This document shows, one piece after another, positions 54,203-63,802 of a stretch of DNA of 64,000 nucleotides. The notes under the pieces were generated by a model. It saw only the letters and a list, made by a program, of their open reading frames with translations, ran no database searches and was not told the origin of the DNA. Position 1 is the stretch's first letter. Each line of letters starts with the position of its first letter. The position numbers and the translations under genes are program-made. The stretch comes from Gammaproteobacteria bacterium. Lineage in GTDB: Bacteria; Pseudomonadota; Gammaproteobacteria; HTCC5015. The stretch is from positions 299,919 through 363,918 of the forward strand of contig JACDDA010000002.1 of assembly GCA_013817245.1 (NCBI GenBank), written 5' to 3'.

Positions 54203-54294
54203 GCATCTTCAAAGGCTGATAGTTTTGCCGCGCTTATCGCTCAGCGAGGGATAAGCGGGCGATTTTCTTTGGGCGGGTTTAAAAAAGGGTTCTG

Positions 54295-57200
54295 ATGATG
54301 CATAAAGCGGCATGGTGTGACCGTTTCGTAGCTGGCAGCGCGGGCTGTTTATTTTCTTTGCTGATTATTGCGCCTGCCATTCAAGCAAGCGACGTGATTG
54401 TTGATGCTGCGGCGCTAACAGCACAGCAAGCACAGATTGATGCCGCCGCCAACGGCGTCACGGTTGTTAATATTGTTACGCCTTCAGCACAGGGCGTATC
54501 GCATAATAAATACCAACAATTCAATGTAAACCCACAAGGCTTGATTTTAAATAATGCGACTCAGCTAACGTCCACACAATTGGGCGGCTATATAGAGGGC
54601 AACGCCAATCTTGCGTACGGTTCCGCACGTATCATATTGAATGAAGTCACTAGCAACTTACCCTCAGGGCTTAACGGTTATACCGAAATAGCAGGCCAAT
54701 CCGCTGAGTTTGTGTTGGCTAATCCCAATGGTATTACCTGTAATGGTTGTGGTTTTATCAACACCCCGCGCGCTACTTTATCTACGGGCGTGCCGTTGAT
54801 GTCGAATGGTGCTTTAAGTGCTTTATCGGTCAATCAAGGCAATATTGTTATCGAGGGCTTAGGTTTAAATGCGAGCAATATCCCTGCGCTGGATATTTAC
54901 GCTCGTGCAGTTACGTTGAATGCTAGTCTTTTTGCTCAACAATTGACCGTGATCGCGGGTCGGCAATCAGTAGAGTATGCGAGCCGTGCTTTCAGTACTT
55001 ATGCAAGTAATGGTTCAACAACACCGCAGTTTGCGATTGATGCCTCCGTATTAGGCGGCATGTATACCAATAGCATTTATCTCGTCGGCACTGAACAAGG
55101 TGTAGGCGTCAATATCGCGAGTGATATGGCCGCGAGCACGGGTGATATCACTGTCAGTGCGGATGGACGCATTCAATTAAAGCGCGCCGTCGCCGCACGC
55201 GATCTGAAGGTGCACAACACCCAAGGCGATATTGATTTAACTGACACGGTTTATGGCAAAAATGTCGATATCCAAACTCAAGATAATCTGAATTTAAACG
55301 CCGACATGATCGGCGCTAAATACAATCTAAATTTATCTGCAGAGGTTATAGAACAAAACAGCATCGTCGCAGCCGGCATTTACCAAAATGGCGCGCTGAA
55401 TGATCAAGGTAAGCTGTTGATTACGGCAAATACCATAAACAACAACTCGCAATTATTGGGTACCGAAAAAGTTAATATTAGCGCGGATACTTTAAGCAAC
55501 AACACGACTACTTCACTGATTCAAAGTAACGCGCAATTAACAATTAATGCCGATACGCTCAATAATCAAAACGGAAAAATAAAAAGCGGTCAAGACGCTA
55601 ACATTACCGTCACGCATTTAAATAATGCGAATGGAGAATTGTTAGCCAGCAATGAGCTTAAATTAAATATTATTGATAGCATCGTCAACGATACAGCCTT
55701 CGGCACAGTAAACGCCAGCCAACATTTGCATTTGATAACTGCGGGTAACTACACGCATGTGCGTGATTGGATACAGTCAGAAAATCTCACTATCGAAGCC
55801 AATAATATAAACAATAACGCTATTCTGGCAGCGGGTCACGATTTGCGCTTAGTCGCGCGCAATGACTTAATGAATAACGATGTCTTATATGCAGGCAATG
55901 ATATGGATTTGCAAGTAGGTGGAATTCTTCGAAATAATGCCGCTACTATTTTTGCTAATAACAATTTAAATATCACCGGTATTAAAGACAGTAGCGGAAA
56001 TATTATTGATGAAAATGACCGTGTTGATAATATTTCCGGATTGATTGAGGCAAGTACGGGGACTTTAACGCTTGTTTCAGAAGAGTTAAACAATCGACGT
56101 GGCGCGCTATCGGTGACGCAACCCATCTTTTCTCGTACGGTGTATGAGCTTTACTATGAATCAAGTAATAGGAAAATCGAGTTTTATCATCATTATTTTT
56201 ACGAGTATATAAATGGAAGCGGTACTACCGCATCAGCCAAATTATTTTCCGGCAGTAACATGGTGTTGGATGTTGGCCGTCTTGAAAATTCTACTAGTAT
56301 TATTTCTTCTGCCGCTGATTTAACGATTACGGCTAATAATGTATATAACATAGGCCGTGATTTGTACGAGCATATTGTTACGGATGAGCTCTATACAGAT
56401 AAACATGATGTTGAAGAAGATGAAGAGTCCTGGCATTACGCTATCGCGCGACAAGCCCGGCCTTATGCGAATATTGCATCTACTATTCAGGCTCAAGGCA
56501 GTTTGCAAATAAATGCATCTGGAGGCGTTACCAACATTACATCTCCCGGTCCGCATAGCGGAAGTCATGCATCAACTGTAATAACCCCTGGCGTATCAGC
56601 AGCACTTCCTACTATTGATGATTTTACTTTACCTCCGGGCAATTTATTTGTTACTCAACCCGGCAGCGATCATCTTTACCTTATCGAAACAAATCCGCTG
56701 TTTGCGAGCTATGGTAGTTTTATTAGCTCTGATTACATGCTGAGCCGTTTAGGCATTAATCCTGAAGACACCATCAAACGTTTAGGCGATGGTTTTTATG
56801 AAACACAATTAATTCGTGATTACTTATTAGCAAAATTAGGCCAGCGTTATATCGAATCTGATATCACCTCAGATTACGATCAGTTCCAACGCCTAATGGA
56901 TAATGCGTTAGCAGTGAATGGTCGTTTAAATCTAAGTGTTGGTGTGGCGCTTACGAATGAACAAATTAAAGTCTTACAAAACGACATTGTCTGGATGGTT
57001 GAAAAAACCGTGCAGGGTGAAAAAGTATTAGTACCCACGGTGTATCTGGCAAATGCAGATGCGCGTTTATTGCAGCGCAGTGCCGTTATCTCGGGTGGTG
57101 ATATTGCCATTAACAGTGTTAATGGCGTTACCAACAGTGGACAAATTCAAAGCCGCAATAATTTACTGATTAATTCGCAAGACAGCATCGCGAATATCAA

Positions 57201-60200
57201 AGGCATCATGCAAGCCAGTCAAGACCTCACGCTCAAAGCAAAACATAATATCGAAAATCTCAGCGGTGTAATTAAAGGCAATAATGTTGATTTGACCGCG
57301 ACAGAAGGCGACATCATTAATCGCACCGTGACGCATACCGAGCAGTATGGCGATAGTAAAAACGGTGGTTCTTATACGGTTGTAGATGAAACCGCTAAAA
57401 TCCAAGCGACCAATAACTTATCAATGGACGCAGGTCGCGATATTCAAGTGATCGGTGCGAATGTGGATGCAGGCGGTAATGCGATCTTGCAAGCCGGCCG
57501 TGATATTGCGGTAAAAACAATTGAGCTGAGCGCCGTCGTTTGGGACAGAGCAGGCAAAGAGCGCAGCGAAGCCGCAAGTCTCAACCATGTCGGCAGCAAA
57601 ATGAATGTTGGCGGTAATCTGGCAATGAATAGCGGCAACAATATTCTCATCAGCGGCAGTGAAGTAGACGTTAAAGGCAATGCACAATTAGCAGCCGAGC
57701 ACGACATCACGGTTGAAGCTGTGGCCGATGAAAGCAGTAGCGAATATCACTACAAGAAAAAGAAAAATGGCAAAACTAAAACAGTTGATCAAACGGAATC
57801 TTCAGTCACGCATCAATTAGCGACGCTAAAAGTAGGCGGCAACCTGCAAGCAGCTGCCGGCAATAACCTCACACTCAAAGGCGCAGAAGTGGAGGCGGGC
57901 GGCAGTGTTGCGCTGAACGCCGTAAATGATTTAACGATTGCTTCAGTGCAAGATGAATATCATTACGATTATGCGACCAAAACCAAACGCCCTGGAAAAC
58001 GTAATAGTCACTCTGAAAGTCAAAATGAAATAACTCAGTTAAGCTCGACCGTTAATGCCGGTAAAAATATAACTATAAATGCGGAGCTTGATGAAAAAAC
58101 AGGTTTGGCGCTTATTAAAGAAAGTGGCAATGTAAAAGTATCGGGTAGCCAGCTACAAGCAAAAGAAGGAAGTTTGTTAGTTTATGCGGGCGATAATCTG
58201 GATATTGAATCGGTTAAAAACTCACAGGATTATGCTTTCGATCAAAAGAAAAAGCGCAGCAGTAAAAGCAGCCAAGAAAAAATTTCTGAATCGCAGACGT
58301 GGGCAAATCAATCTGAATTATCGGCTGGCGATGATGTGTTGTTATTGTCCGGCAAGGATGCTCGGATAAAAGGCAGCAATGTAACGGCGGGCAATGATGT
58401 TGTAATGAATGCGGGCCTTGCAGGTACAGGTTCGCTCACGATTGTGAATGATGTTAATACTGATCAGTTCGATTATTTAAAGAAATCCAGTCATATCGGC
58501 GGTAGCGAATCGAGCGGTGGTTACGCTAGCGCGGGCGGCAGGAAAAGTTATAAAGAAGGAAGTTATGATGAAACGGTAGTGAGCAGCACTATCCGTGCAG
58601 GAAACAACATTGAGCTCAGTGCGGCTAATAATATAAAAATTGTCAGTGGCCAGTTAAGCGCTAATGTTCCATTAAAAACTGCTGATAACCACAATGAATC
58701 CTCATCCGAAAAATCGGGTGGTGATATTTTGATTAATGCTCAAACAGGGAATGTGGACATTGTCGAAGCGCGTGAAGTGCACACTGCCTATTTTGAAACA
58801 AAAGAAAAGCGCGTGGGTGCTGGGGTTAATTATCAATCTAATAATGGTGGTGATGGCGGTACAGAAGTAGGCGTTAGTGTCGGTATGCGGGGCGGTAGCT
58901 TTAAATCAACTGATGCAGCGGATCTGGCAATAGGTTCTTCAGTAGATGCCGATGGTATTCTTCAAATCACCGCTAAAAATATTACCTTGCGCGGCACACA
59001 AGCGCATGCTGATAGTGCGATGCAGTTAATAGCAAAAGATAATTTAACCATCGAACATGCAGATGATTTTCATAATCATACTGAAAAAGAGAAAATTCTT
59101 GATATAGGGACTATGAATGTTCAGCATCAAAGTTTATTAAACACTCGAAAGTTTGGCGACCATGTTGCAGAAAACTCAGCGGCGGATATGGATGCAGAAG
59201 GTCGTCGTAACCTCGCAAGTCAAATGCATGTTTTTGATAACCCCTTATCAAAATTAAGTCCGGTCAACATGAGTTTGCCTGTGACGAATATGACCATTGA
59301 TTATGCTTCCCAGTGGAACATCGTTAAAGGCTCTGCGCTTTCGACAGGCGGTGATTTATATTTAAAAGCAGGCGACGGTGATATCACTGTTACAGGCTCA
59401 CGAATGATCGCAGATGGTCAAGTGAGCTTAAATGCCGGTAATCGTATTATTCATCAAGCAGCAGAACAAAAAAGTGTAACGAAAGCCAGTATTGAAGGTT
59501 ATTTTGGGCAAATTCAAGCCGGTAACGTTAATCAAGAACATATTGCGTCAAGCACTACTGCCGGCCAAGAATTATATATAGATGCAAAAAACAGCGTGCA
59601 AAATCTCGGTTCTCAAATTAGTGCTTTGGGTAATGTCGTTATTAAAGCGGATAATCTAATCGAGCAAGATGTTGTCGGTGGTCTCGCGCATACCGATAAC
59701 ACCTATACTGATGGCTTCGATAATTTAAATCTGGATGTTGAAGCGGCGGATATCGATACGCCAGTATTGTACCGTTCAGAAATCGTGTCCTTGTTCGGGA
59801 ATGTCAGTCTTGCTTCTAAAAATGGCGACATCATTAATACGGGTTCAACGCTTTGGGCAGGACAAGACGTTAACTTAACAGCAGGGCGCGATATTGTTTT
59901 ACGCGCGGCAACAGTGCAACTCAAAAACGATACCACTGATTTTACTTATGATGGTGGTTTATCGTTGTCACATACCCGCACGAGAACGGATAACACCGCA
60001 ACCGAAATGAGTTATCTATCGGGCAATAATATCAATATGCAGGCGGGTCAAGATATCGTAGGCGTGCACGCCATTTTACAAGCCGATAAAGATATCAATG
60101 GCACAGCAGGTCGTGACATTACTTTTACTCGTGAAGCAGTTCAACATTATAAAGATGCTAATTCGACGAATGTCAGTTTTGATATTTTTGGTTTAGTGGG

Positions 60201-62679
60201 GCCCGTAACGAATGCGCTTAATGCAGAAGATGATGATAGAGCGCAAGCCATCGCCCGTATTTTGCCAACAATTAATTCACTAGCGGAGTTAGTGGGTCGT
60301 ATTGAAATGGAAAATGATTATGCAGAAGGTGCATTGCGTGGTCTGCAAGTTGTTAATACACTGAGCGCGATTAATAACACATTGCAGACATATTCTTCAT
60401 TAAGCAATTTTATGAAGAATGGTAATTATACTTTTTCAGAAGATGGTGGCGGCTCCGGCATTGAAATTCGAGTTGGGAATGCCGGTCAAAGCGATAAATG
60501 GACAGAGTCTCTACTAAGTTCATTAAATGCAGGCGGTAATATTTCGTTTAATGCGGGACGTGATTTAAACTTAATCGGCGGCACGCAAGTATCAGCACAA
60601 AACGATATTAGCCTAGTAGCAGGTCGTAATATCACAGTAGCCTCTGCGCAAGACACTACTTCGAGTAGTTCGTACGATGCAGGCGTAACCATTGGCTACA
60701 ACGGGAGTTGGTATTTTGGTGCTGATTATGCGCACGCTGATTCAGCCAGCACGCATTACACCAATGCCAGCATCAACGCAGGCGGCCATCTAAAAATCCA
60801 AAGCGGTAATGACACCAGCTTAATCGGTGCCAATGTGCACGCCAACACCGCCGATTTAAATGTTGGCAATAATCTCTTAATCCAATCGCAACAAAATCTT
60901 TCTGATAACAGCAACGGCAATGCGAGTGCCTCCACCTCCGGCAGCGGCAGTGGTGGTCATGGCGCAGGTAGCAGCGCGTGGGTTAATAATCAAACATCAC
61001 TCACCACTAACGGCAAACTCGATATCTATGTTGCGAAACACACGCAATTAGACGCAGGCATTATTAACAGCGAAAGCGGTGATTTGTTGCTCGATACCGA
61101 AACATTTTCCTATAGCAATTTAGAAGATCACCAAAAACAAACTGGTTCTAGCTTAACGATTAGTTACAGCGAAGATTCTGCAGGTAACGGCAGCACTTCC
61201 GGCATGGCCACTTACCAAAATGATGGTCGTACGCAAACCACACAAGCGACCATTGGCACCGGCACTATTCGCGTGCGCAGCGATGCTGCTAACAACACCG
61301 ACAGCACTGAAGGTTTAAACCGCGATATCACGCAAGCACAAGTCGCTACCGGTGAAACCGAAGAAATTGCACAAGCAAAAGTAGATGCAGAGACGATTAA
61401 AACGGCAGAAGCCATTGCCGACACCGTGGTTAATACGCTGGAGTCTTTGTTAGCCAGTGCAGCAGATATTGATACAACGGTTCGCGACAGCTTAGGTGAT
61501 CAGCTCGCATTAGAGGCTTATAAAGCCATGATTGCGAAAGGCGCAGAACCTGAGCAAATTAATGCGCTACTCGCAGATCCACAAATTCAAGCGAAGATGA
61601 AAGAGCTCCACTCATTGGCGAGTCAATATCAGGACACACAGCCTGTAACGCCGACCAATAAAAATGCAGAAACGTTTGCGTCTGATTCAACGGATATTGC
61701 AAGCGGCACATCTGCAAGCGGAACAACGATTCGTGAATTAGAAGAGGTTATCGTCACACCAACGGCGTGCAATAACGAATGTTATAGCCTAGCGCAACAA
61801 CTGCTAAGAGCCTCCGGTCAAACTGCCTCTTATCTTGACCAGCTATCGGAGGCACAACAAGCGCTCGCATTAATTGCGATGAGCGTGTCTATGGGCCCTG
61901 CAAAAGCCGTGGTGAATACAGGCATAGGTTTTTATCTCGATAAAATAATGGGTAAACACACGGATTCATTATTTAATCAACTAGCGATCACCGCCACCAC
62001 CGTAGTCGATAATGCATCGTATGCTGAAGATGACAAAGTCAGCGTAGACGACACGCGAGAATATCATGAAGACCTCTTAGCCCTAGGCGAGGGTGGTTAT
62101 TTAGAAGTTAACGGTGCACGTTTTATTACCGAAATTATTTCAGGGCAGCGCATTGCTAAACCTAAAACGCATGTAGTCAATCAAGAAAGTAAGATGGTCG
62201 GGGACGAGCACAAAAAAACTGCAGGAGCTGCCAACGCACAGGCTGATGCAGAAGCGGGTGGGAGTTCTCAGAATGATGTTTCTCCTGAAATCCGCAAAGA
62301 AATGAAAGGTGGTGGATCTTATTTGATGACCGAAAAAAAATATGATAGATATGTTGAAGGAAAAGATATGGTTGGCAGAGAAGACGGTCAATTTATGACA
62401 ACTTCAAAAGAAATGAATAAAATTATTGATGAAACAGGCGGAGACTCGAATAAATTGGCTGATAAATTATCAAATAATAATTTAAGAAACCAACCTTTGA
62501 TTCGTGTGGATGTGGAAAGCCCACAAACTTTAGATCCTAGATTGCCCAATAGTACGATGAGTGGCGCTAATGAAGATTTTTTAAAAAATGGAAAGACGAA
62601 AGGCGGTGTGTCTGAGTTTGTGACTGACCCCATACCCGCTGTCAAAGCATGGTTCACTCCAGTTGTAGTTAAAGAGTAA
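54295..62679 (+). CDS. TpsA filamentous hemagglutinin/CdiA-like exoprotein with toxin-like C-terminus
   Basis: A 2794-residue secreted protein. A Sec signal peptide (ends near IQASD) is followed by the TPS export domain (about residues 30-330, with ANPNGITCNGCGFINTPRAT). A very long beta-helix follows, made of hemagglutinin repeats (recurring AGxDIxxxA / GGNxxLxAGxN patterns), the whole being a fibrous surface or secreted adhesin. Residues from about 2370 are helical, then a Cys pair (CNNEC) pretoxin-like part, and from about 2630 a visibly AT-richer C-terminal segment (KYDRYVEGKDMVGREDGQF...RVDVESPQ...KTKGG). That end plus a small downstream gene suggests a toxin/immunity module. I see no VENN motif. 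Start ATG 54295 after AAAAGGG. Confidence 0.88.
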   Translation: MMHKAAWCDRFVAGSAGCLFSLLIIAPAIQASDVIVDAAALTAQQAQIDAAANGVTVVNIVTPSAQGVSHNKYQQFNVNPQGLILNNATQLTSTQLGGYIEGNANLAYGSARIILNEVTSNLPSGLNGYTEIAGQSAEFVLANPNGITCNGCGFINTPRATLSTGVPLMSNGALSALSVNQGNIVIEGLGLNASNIPALDIYARAVTLNASLFAQQLTVIAGRQSVEYASRAFSTYASNGSTTPQFAIDASVLGGMYTNSIYLVGTEQGVGVNIASDMAASTGDITVSADGRIQLKRAVAARDLKVHNTQGDIDLTDTVYGKNVDIQTQDNLNLNADMIGAKYNLNLSAEVIEQNSIVAAGIYQNGALNDQGKLLITANTINNNSQLLGTEKVNISADTLSNNTTTSLIQSNAQLTINADTLNNQNGKIKSGQDANITVTHLNNANGELLASNELKLNIIDSIVNDTAFGTVNASQHLHLITAGNYTHVRDWIQSENLTIEANNINNNAILAAGHDLRLVARNDLMNNDVLYAGNDMDLQVGGILRNNAATIFANNNLNITGIKDSSGNIIDENDRVDNISGLIEASTGTLTLVSEELNNRRGALSVTQPIFSRTVYELYYESSNRKIEFYHHYFYEYINGSGTTASAKLFSGSNMVLDVGRLENSTSIISSAADLTITANNVYNIGRDLYEHIVTDELYTDKHDVEEDEESWHYAIARQARPYANIASTIQAQGSLQINASGGVTNITSPGPHSGSHASTVITPGVSAALPTIDDFTLPPGNLFVTQPGSDHLYLIETNPLFASYGSFISSDYMLSRLGINPEDTIKRLGDGFYETQLIRDYLLAKLGQRYIESDITSDYDQFQRLMDNALAVNGRLNLSVGVALTNEQIKVLQNDIVWMVEKTVQGEKVLVPTVYLANADARLLQRSAVISGGDIAINSVNGVTNSGQIQSRNNLLINSQDSIANIKGIMQASQDLTLKAKHNIENLSGVIKGNNVDLTATEGDIINRTVTHTEQYGDSKNGGSYTVVDETAKIQATNNLSMDAGRDIQVIGANVDAGGNAILQAGRDIAVKTIELSAVVWDRAGKERSEAASLNHVGSKMNVGGNLAMNSGNNILISGSEVDVKGNAQLAAEHDITVEAVADESSSEYHYKKKKNGKTKTVDQTESSVTHQLATLKVGGNLQAAAGNNLTLKGAEVEAGGSVALNAVNDLTIASVQDEYHYDYATKTKRPGKRNSHSESQNEITQLSSTVNAGKNITINAELDEKTGLALIKESGNVKVSGSQLQAKEGSLLVYAGDNLDIESVKNSQDYAFDQKKKRSSKSSQEKISESQTWANQSELSAGDDVLLLSGKDARIKGSNVTAGNDVVMNAGLAGTGSLTIVNDVNTDQFDYLKKSSHIGGSESSGGYASAGGRKSYKEGSYDETVVSSTIRAGNNIELSAANNIKIVSGQLSANVPLKTADNHNESSSEKSGGDILINAQTGNVDIVEAREVHTAYFETKEKRVGAGVNYQSNNGGDGGTEVGVSVGMRGGSFKSTDAADLAIGSSVDADGILQITAKNITLRGTQAHADSAMQLIAKDNLTIEHADDFHNHTEKEKILDIGTMNVQHQSLLNTRKFGDHVAENSAADMDAEGRRNLASQMHVFDNPLSKLSPVNMSLPVTNMTIDYASQWNIVKGSALSTGGDLYLKAGDGDITVTGSRMIADGQVSLNAGNRIIHQAAEQKSVTKASIEGYFGQIQAGNVNQEHIASSTTAGQELYIDAKNSVQNLGSQISALGNVVIKADNLIEQDVVGGLAHTDNTYTDGFDNLNLDVEAADIDTPVLYRSEIVSLFGNVSLASKNGDIINTGSTLWAGQDVNLTAGRDIVLRAATVQLKNDTTDFTYDGGLSLSHTRTRTDNTATEMSYLSGNNINMQAGQDIVGVHAILQADKDINGTAGRDITFTREAVQHYKDANSTNVSFDIFGLVGPVTNALNAEDDDRAQAIARILPTINSLAELVGRIEMENDYAEGALRGLQVVNTLSAINNTLQTYSSLSNFMKNGNYTFSEDGGGSGIEIRVGNAGQSDKWTESLLSSLNAGGNISFNAGRDLNLIGGTQVSAQNDISLVAGRNITVASAQDTTSSSSYDAGVTIGYNGSWYFGADYAHADSASTHYTNASINAGGHLKIQSGNDTSLIGANVHANTADLNVGNNLLIQSQQNLSDNSNGNASASTSGSGSGGHGAGSSAWVNNQTSLTTNGKLDIYVAKHTQLDAGIINSESGDLLLDTETFSYSNLEDHQKQTGSSLTISYSEDSAGNGSTSGMATYQNDGRTQTTQATIGTGTIRVRSDAANNTDSTEGLNRDITQAQVATGETEEIAQAKVDAETIKTAEAIADTVVNTLESLLASAADIDTTVRDSLGDQLALEAYKAMIAKGAEPEQINALLADPQIQAKMKELHSLASQYQDTQPVTPTNKNAETFASDSTDIASGTSASGTTIRELEEVIVTPTACNNECYSLAQQLLRASGQTASYLDQLSEAQQALALIAMSVSMGPAKAVVNTGIGFYLDKIMGKHTDSLFNQLAITATTVVDNASYAEDDKVSVDDTREYHEDLLALGEGGYLEVNGARFITEIISGQRIAKPKTHVVNQESKMVGDEHKKTAGAANAQADAEAGGSSQNDVSPEIRKEMKGGGSYLMTEKKYDRYVEGKDMVGREDGQFMTTSKEMNKIIDETGGDSNKLADKLSNNNLRNQPLIRVDVESPQTLDPRLPNSTMSGANEDFLKNGKTKGGVSEFVTDPIPAVKAWFTPVVVKE

Positions 62680-62684
62680 AATGC

Positions 62685-63173
62685 ATGAGTATGCAAAAAA
62701 CACCTTATGAATTAACTTGCCTCGCAGTTAAAAATGACGAATTAGATAAACTGTTGTTAGGTGTGGAACCTTATGCATATTTGCCAAAATATTCTCCATC
62801 TTCTTCAGGGACGGATCTTGAAGAGATATATGAACATGGGCTTGTGGAGTATTCAGTACAACACCCAGAAAAAAAAATAAATGAAAAATTACAATTTATA
62901 TTAGAGTATTTAGCCGGTTATTATGAGGGCATTAATACAGTTGTGAGTATTATTTTTAATGTAGCTTATGATTCAACCAAAGGAAAAATTTATCCATTGA
63001 ATATAAATATACAAGTATTAGCTAATATTGTAAGTGAGACCATAGCTAGGCATGAAGAAAGATTAAAGCTCGATAAAACAGGAGAAGGGTGGTCATATGG
63101 AGATGGTCTGTATGGTGATTTAAAGAGGTTGAACGGAATACTTGCGGATGAGGGAGGTCCCACATTTATGTAA
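62685..63173 (+). CDS. putative immunity protein for the TpsA C-terminal toxin
   Basis: A 162-residue acidic cytoplasmic-looking protein with no signal peptide and no membrane segment. It starts five bases after the tpsA stop behind AAGAG, and its base composition is as AT-rich as the tpsA tail, unlike the GC-richer repeats before it. I do not recognise the family. Gene order (giant TPS exoprotein, then a small unrelated ORF) is the usual arrangement for contact-dependent-inhibition-type toxin/immunity pairs, so immunity is an inference from context. Confidence 0.6.
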   Translation: MSMQKTPYELTCLAVKNDELDKLLLGVEPYAYLPKYSPSSSGTDLEEIYEHGLVEYSVQHPEKKINEKLQFILEYLAGYYEGINTVVSIIFNVAYDSTKGKIYPLNINIQVLANIVSETIARHEERLKLDKTGEGWSYGDGLYGDLKRLNGILADEGGPTFM

Positions 63174-63187
63174 TGTGGATCAAGGGG

Positions 63188-63213
63188 ATCAAGGGGTCAG
63201 ACTCCTTGATTTT
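63188..63213 (+). terminator. hairpin after the putative immunity gene
   Basis: ATCAAGG (63188-63194) pairs with CCTTGAT (63204-63210) and is followed by TTT, 15 bp after the immunity gene stop. ATCAAGGGG is repeated directly in front (63179-63187). The stretch AAGGGGTCAGACT resembles sequences bordering REP-associated transposase (RAYT) genes, so it may be mobile-element residue acting as a terminator. Confidence 0.5.
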
Positions 63214-63229
63214 CATGATTGATGTGTTA

Positions 63230-63243
63230 ATAACGGGACGCTA
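63230..63243 (+). repeat. 14-bp direct repeat, copy 1
   Basis: ATAACGGGACGCTA occurs here and at 63371-63384, 141 bp apart, with similar flanks (ctaaccttta / ccctta). TAACGGGACGC-like ends are often seen near RAYT/REP elements; with the transposase gone this reads as a deletion scar or non-autonomous element end. Confidence 0.55.
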
Positions 63244-63297
63244 ACCTTTAATTAAGTCTTGGGTTTGCGATATAGGTATAATTAAAAAATAAATATC

Positions 63298-63374
63298 ATG
63301 AAAAAATTTCTGTCATTTTAGCGTTACTCCCGCTGTGTTTGATAAACCATCAAGCGCAATGCTATGTGAAATAA
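63298..63374 (+). pseudogene. degraded short exported-protein reading frame
   Basis: ATG at 63298 reads MKKFLSF then stops. Shifting frame once in the TTTT at 63316-63319 continues the signal-peptide-like LALLPLCLINHQAQCYVK to a TAA inside the second 14-mer. It would be a 25-residue lipoprotein/secreted-type leader cut off by the repeat. It is too short to assign; no ribosome site is clear. Confidence 0.25.
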
Positions 63375-63384
63375 CGGGACGCTA
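63371..63384 (+). repeat. 14-bp direct repeat, copy 2
   Basis: Exact second copy of ATAACGGGACGCTA (copy 1 at 63230-63243). The two copies bracket the broken leader-like frame. Confidence 0.55.
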
Positions 63385-63397
63385 CCCTTATTTTATG

Positions 63398-63422
63398 AAG
63401 CCCTATACGACATAGGCTTTTT
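63398..63422 (+). terminator. hairpin with T-run in the intergenic region
   Basis: AAGCC(C)TAT pairs with ATAGGCTT with one bulged C around ACGAC, followed by TTT. It resembles a small rho-independent terminator and could end transcription coming through the repeats. Confidence 0.4.
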
Positions 63423-63681
63423 AATTAAAACATGACGCTTTGTATGCGGATATGCGCGCAACGCTAAAGCTGCCATAAGGCGATTGGCTAATATTTAATT
63501 GGATATAGATAGAATTTAAATTTTTTAGGTCAATAATCGCTACGGGTACGATGTTCCGGCATGTATTTTTAGTCGTTCTTGACTTACTGGGAGCGGTTGG
63601 TCTTTATGTTGTCTTTTGTAATGATCTTTGCCTAGCGAACGAATTTTTGTATTTTAATTTGTGAAGTAAAAATTGCCATTA

Positions 63682-63703
63682 TCAGCCCTAGGCTGACTTG
63701 TAT
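63682..63703 (+). repeat. upstream element, copy 2 (before the CSLREA-protein gene)
   Basis: Second copy of the 22-bp element seen at 54181-54202, with GGCTGACTTGTAT identical. It is followed by an imperfect inverted repeat (AAAATGCGCCCGAC near 63721-63734 with GTGTTGGGCATTTT near 63758-63771). It ends 99 bp before the start codon of the next exported-protein gene. Confidence 0.6.
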
Positions 63704-63802
63704 TCTTTTTGATATCACATAAAATGCGCCCGACGAGCGAGCTTTATCCGCGCTAGGGTGTTGGGCATTTTAAATGCTGAATAATTTTGCTGGAGCAATA
63801 AA

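Larger units (their letters stand above)
63174..63802. other. 629-bp intergenic region with repeats and gene debris, no intact gene
   Basis: Read left to right it holds a tandem ATCAAGGGG pair with a hairpin (63179-63213), an exact 14-mer present twice (63230-63243 and 63371-63384), a broken short signal-peptide-like reading frame between them (63298-63374), a second hairpin (63398-63422) and the second copy of the 22-bp upstream element (63682-63703). A/T-rich filler separates these. It looks like an insertion-prone boundary between two surface-protein loci. No transposase remains visible. Confidence 0.6.

Noticed and set aside
54295..62679. Calling the TpsA protein a classical CdiA with a VENN-delimited toxin
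   Set aside because: No VENN motif was found in the translation; the toxin call is kept only as context-based inference.
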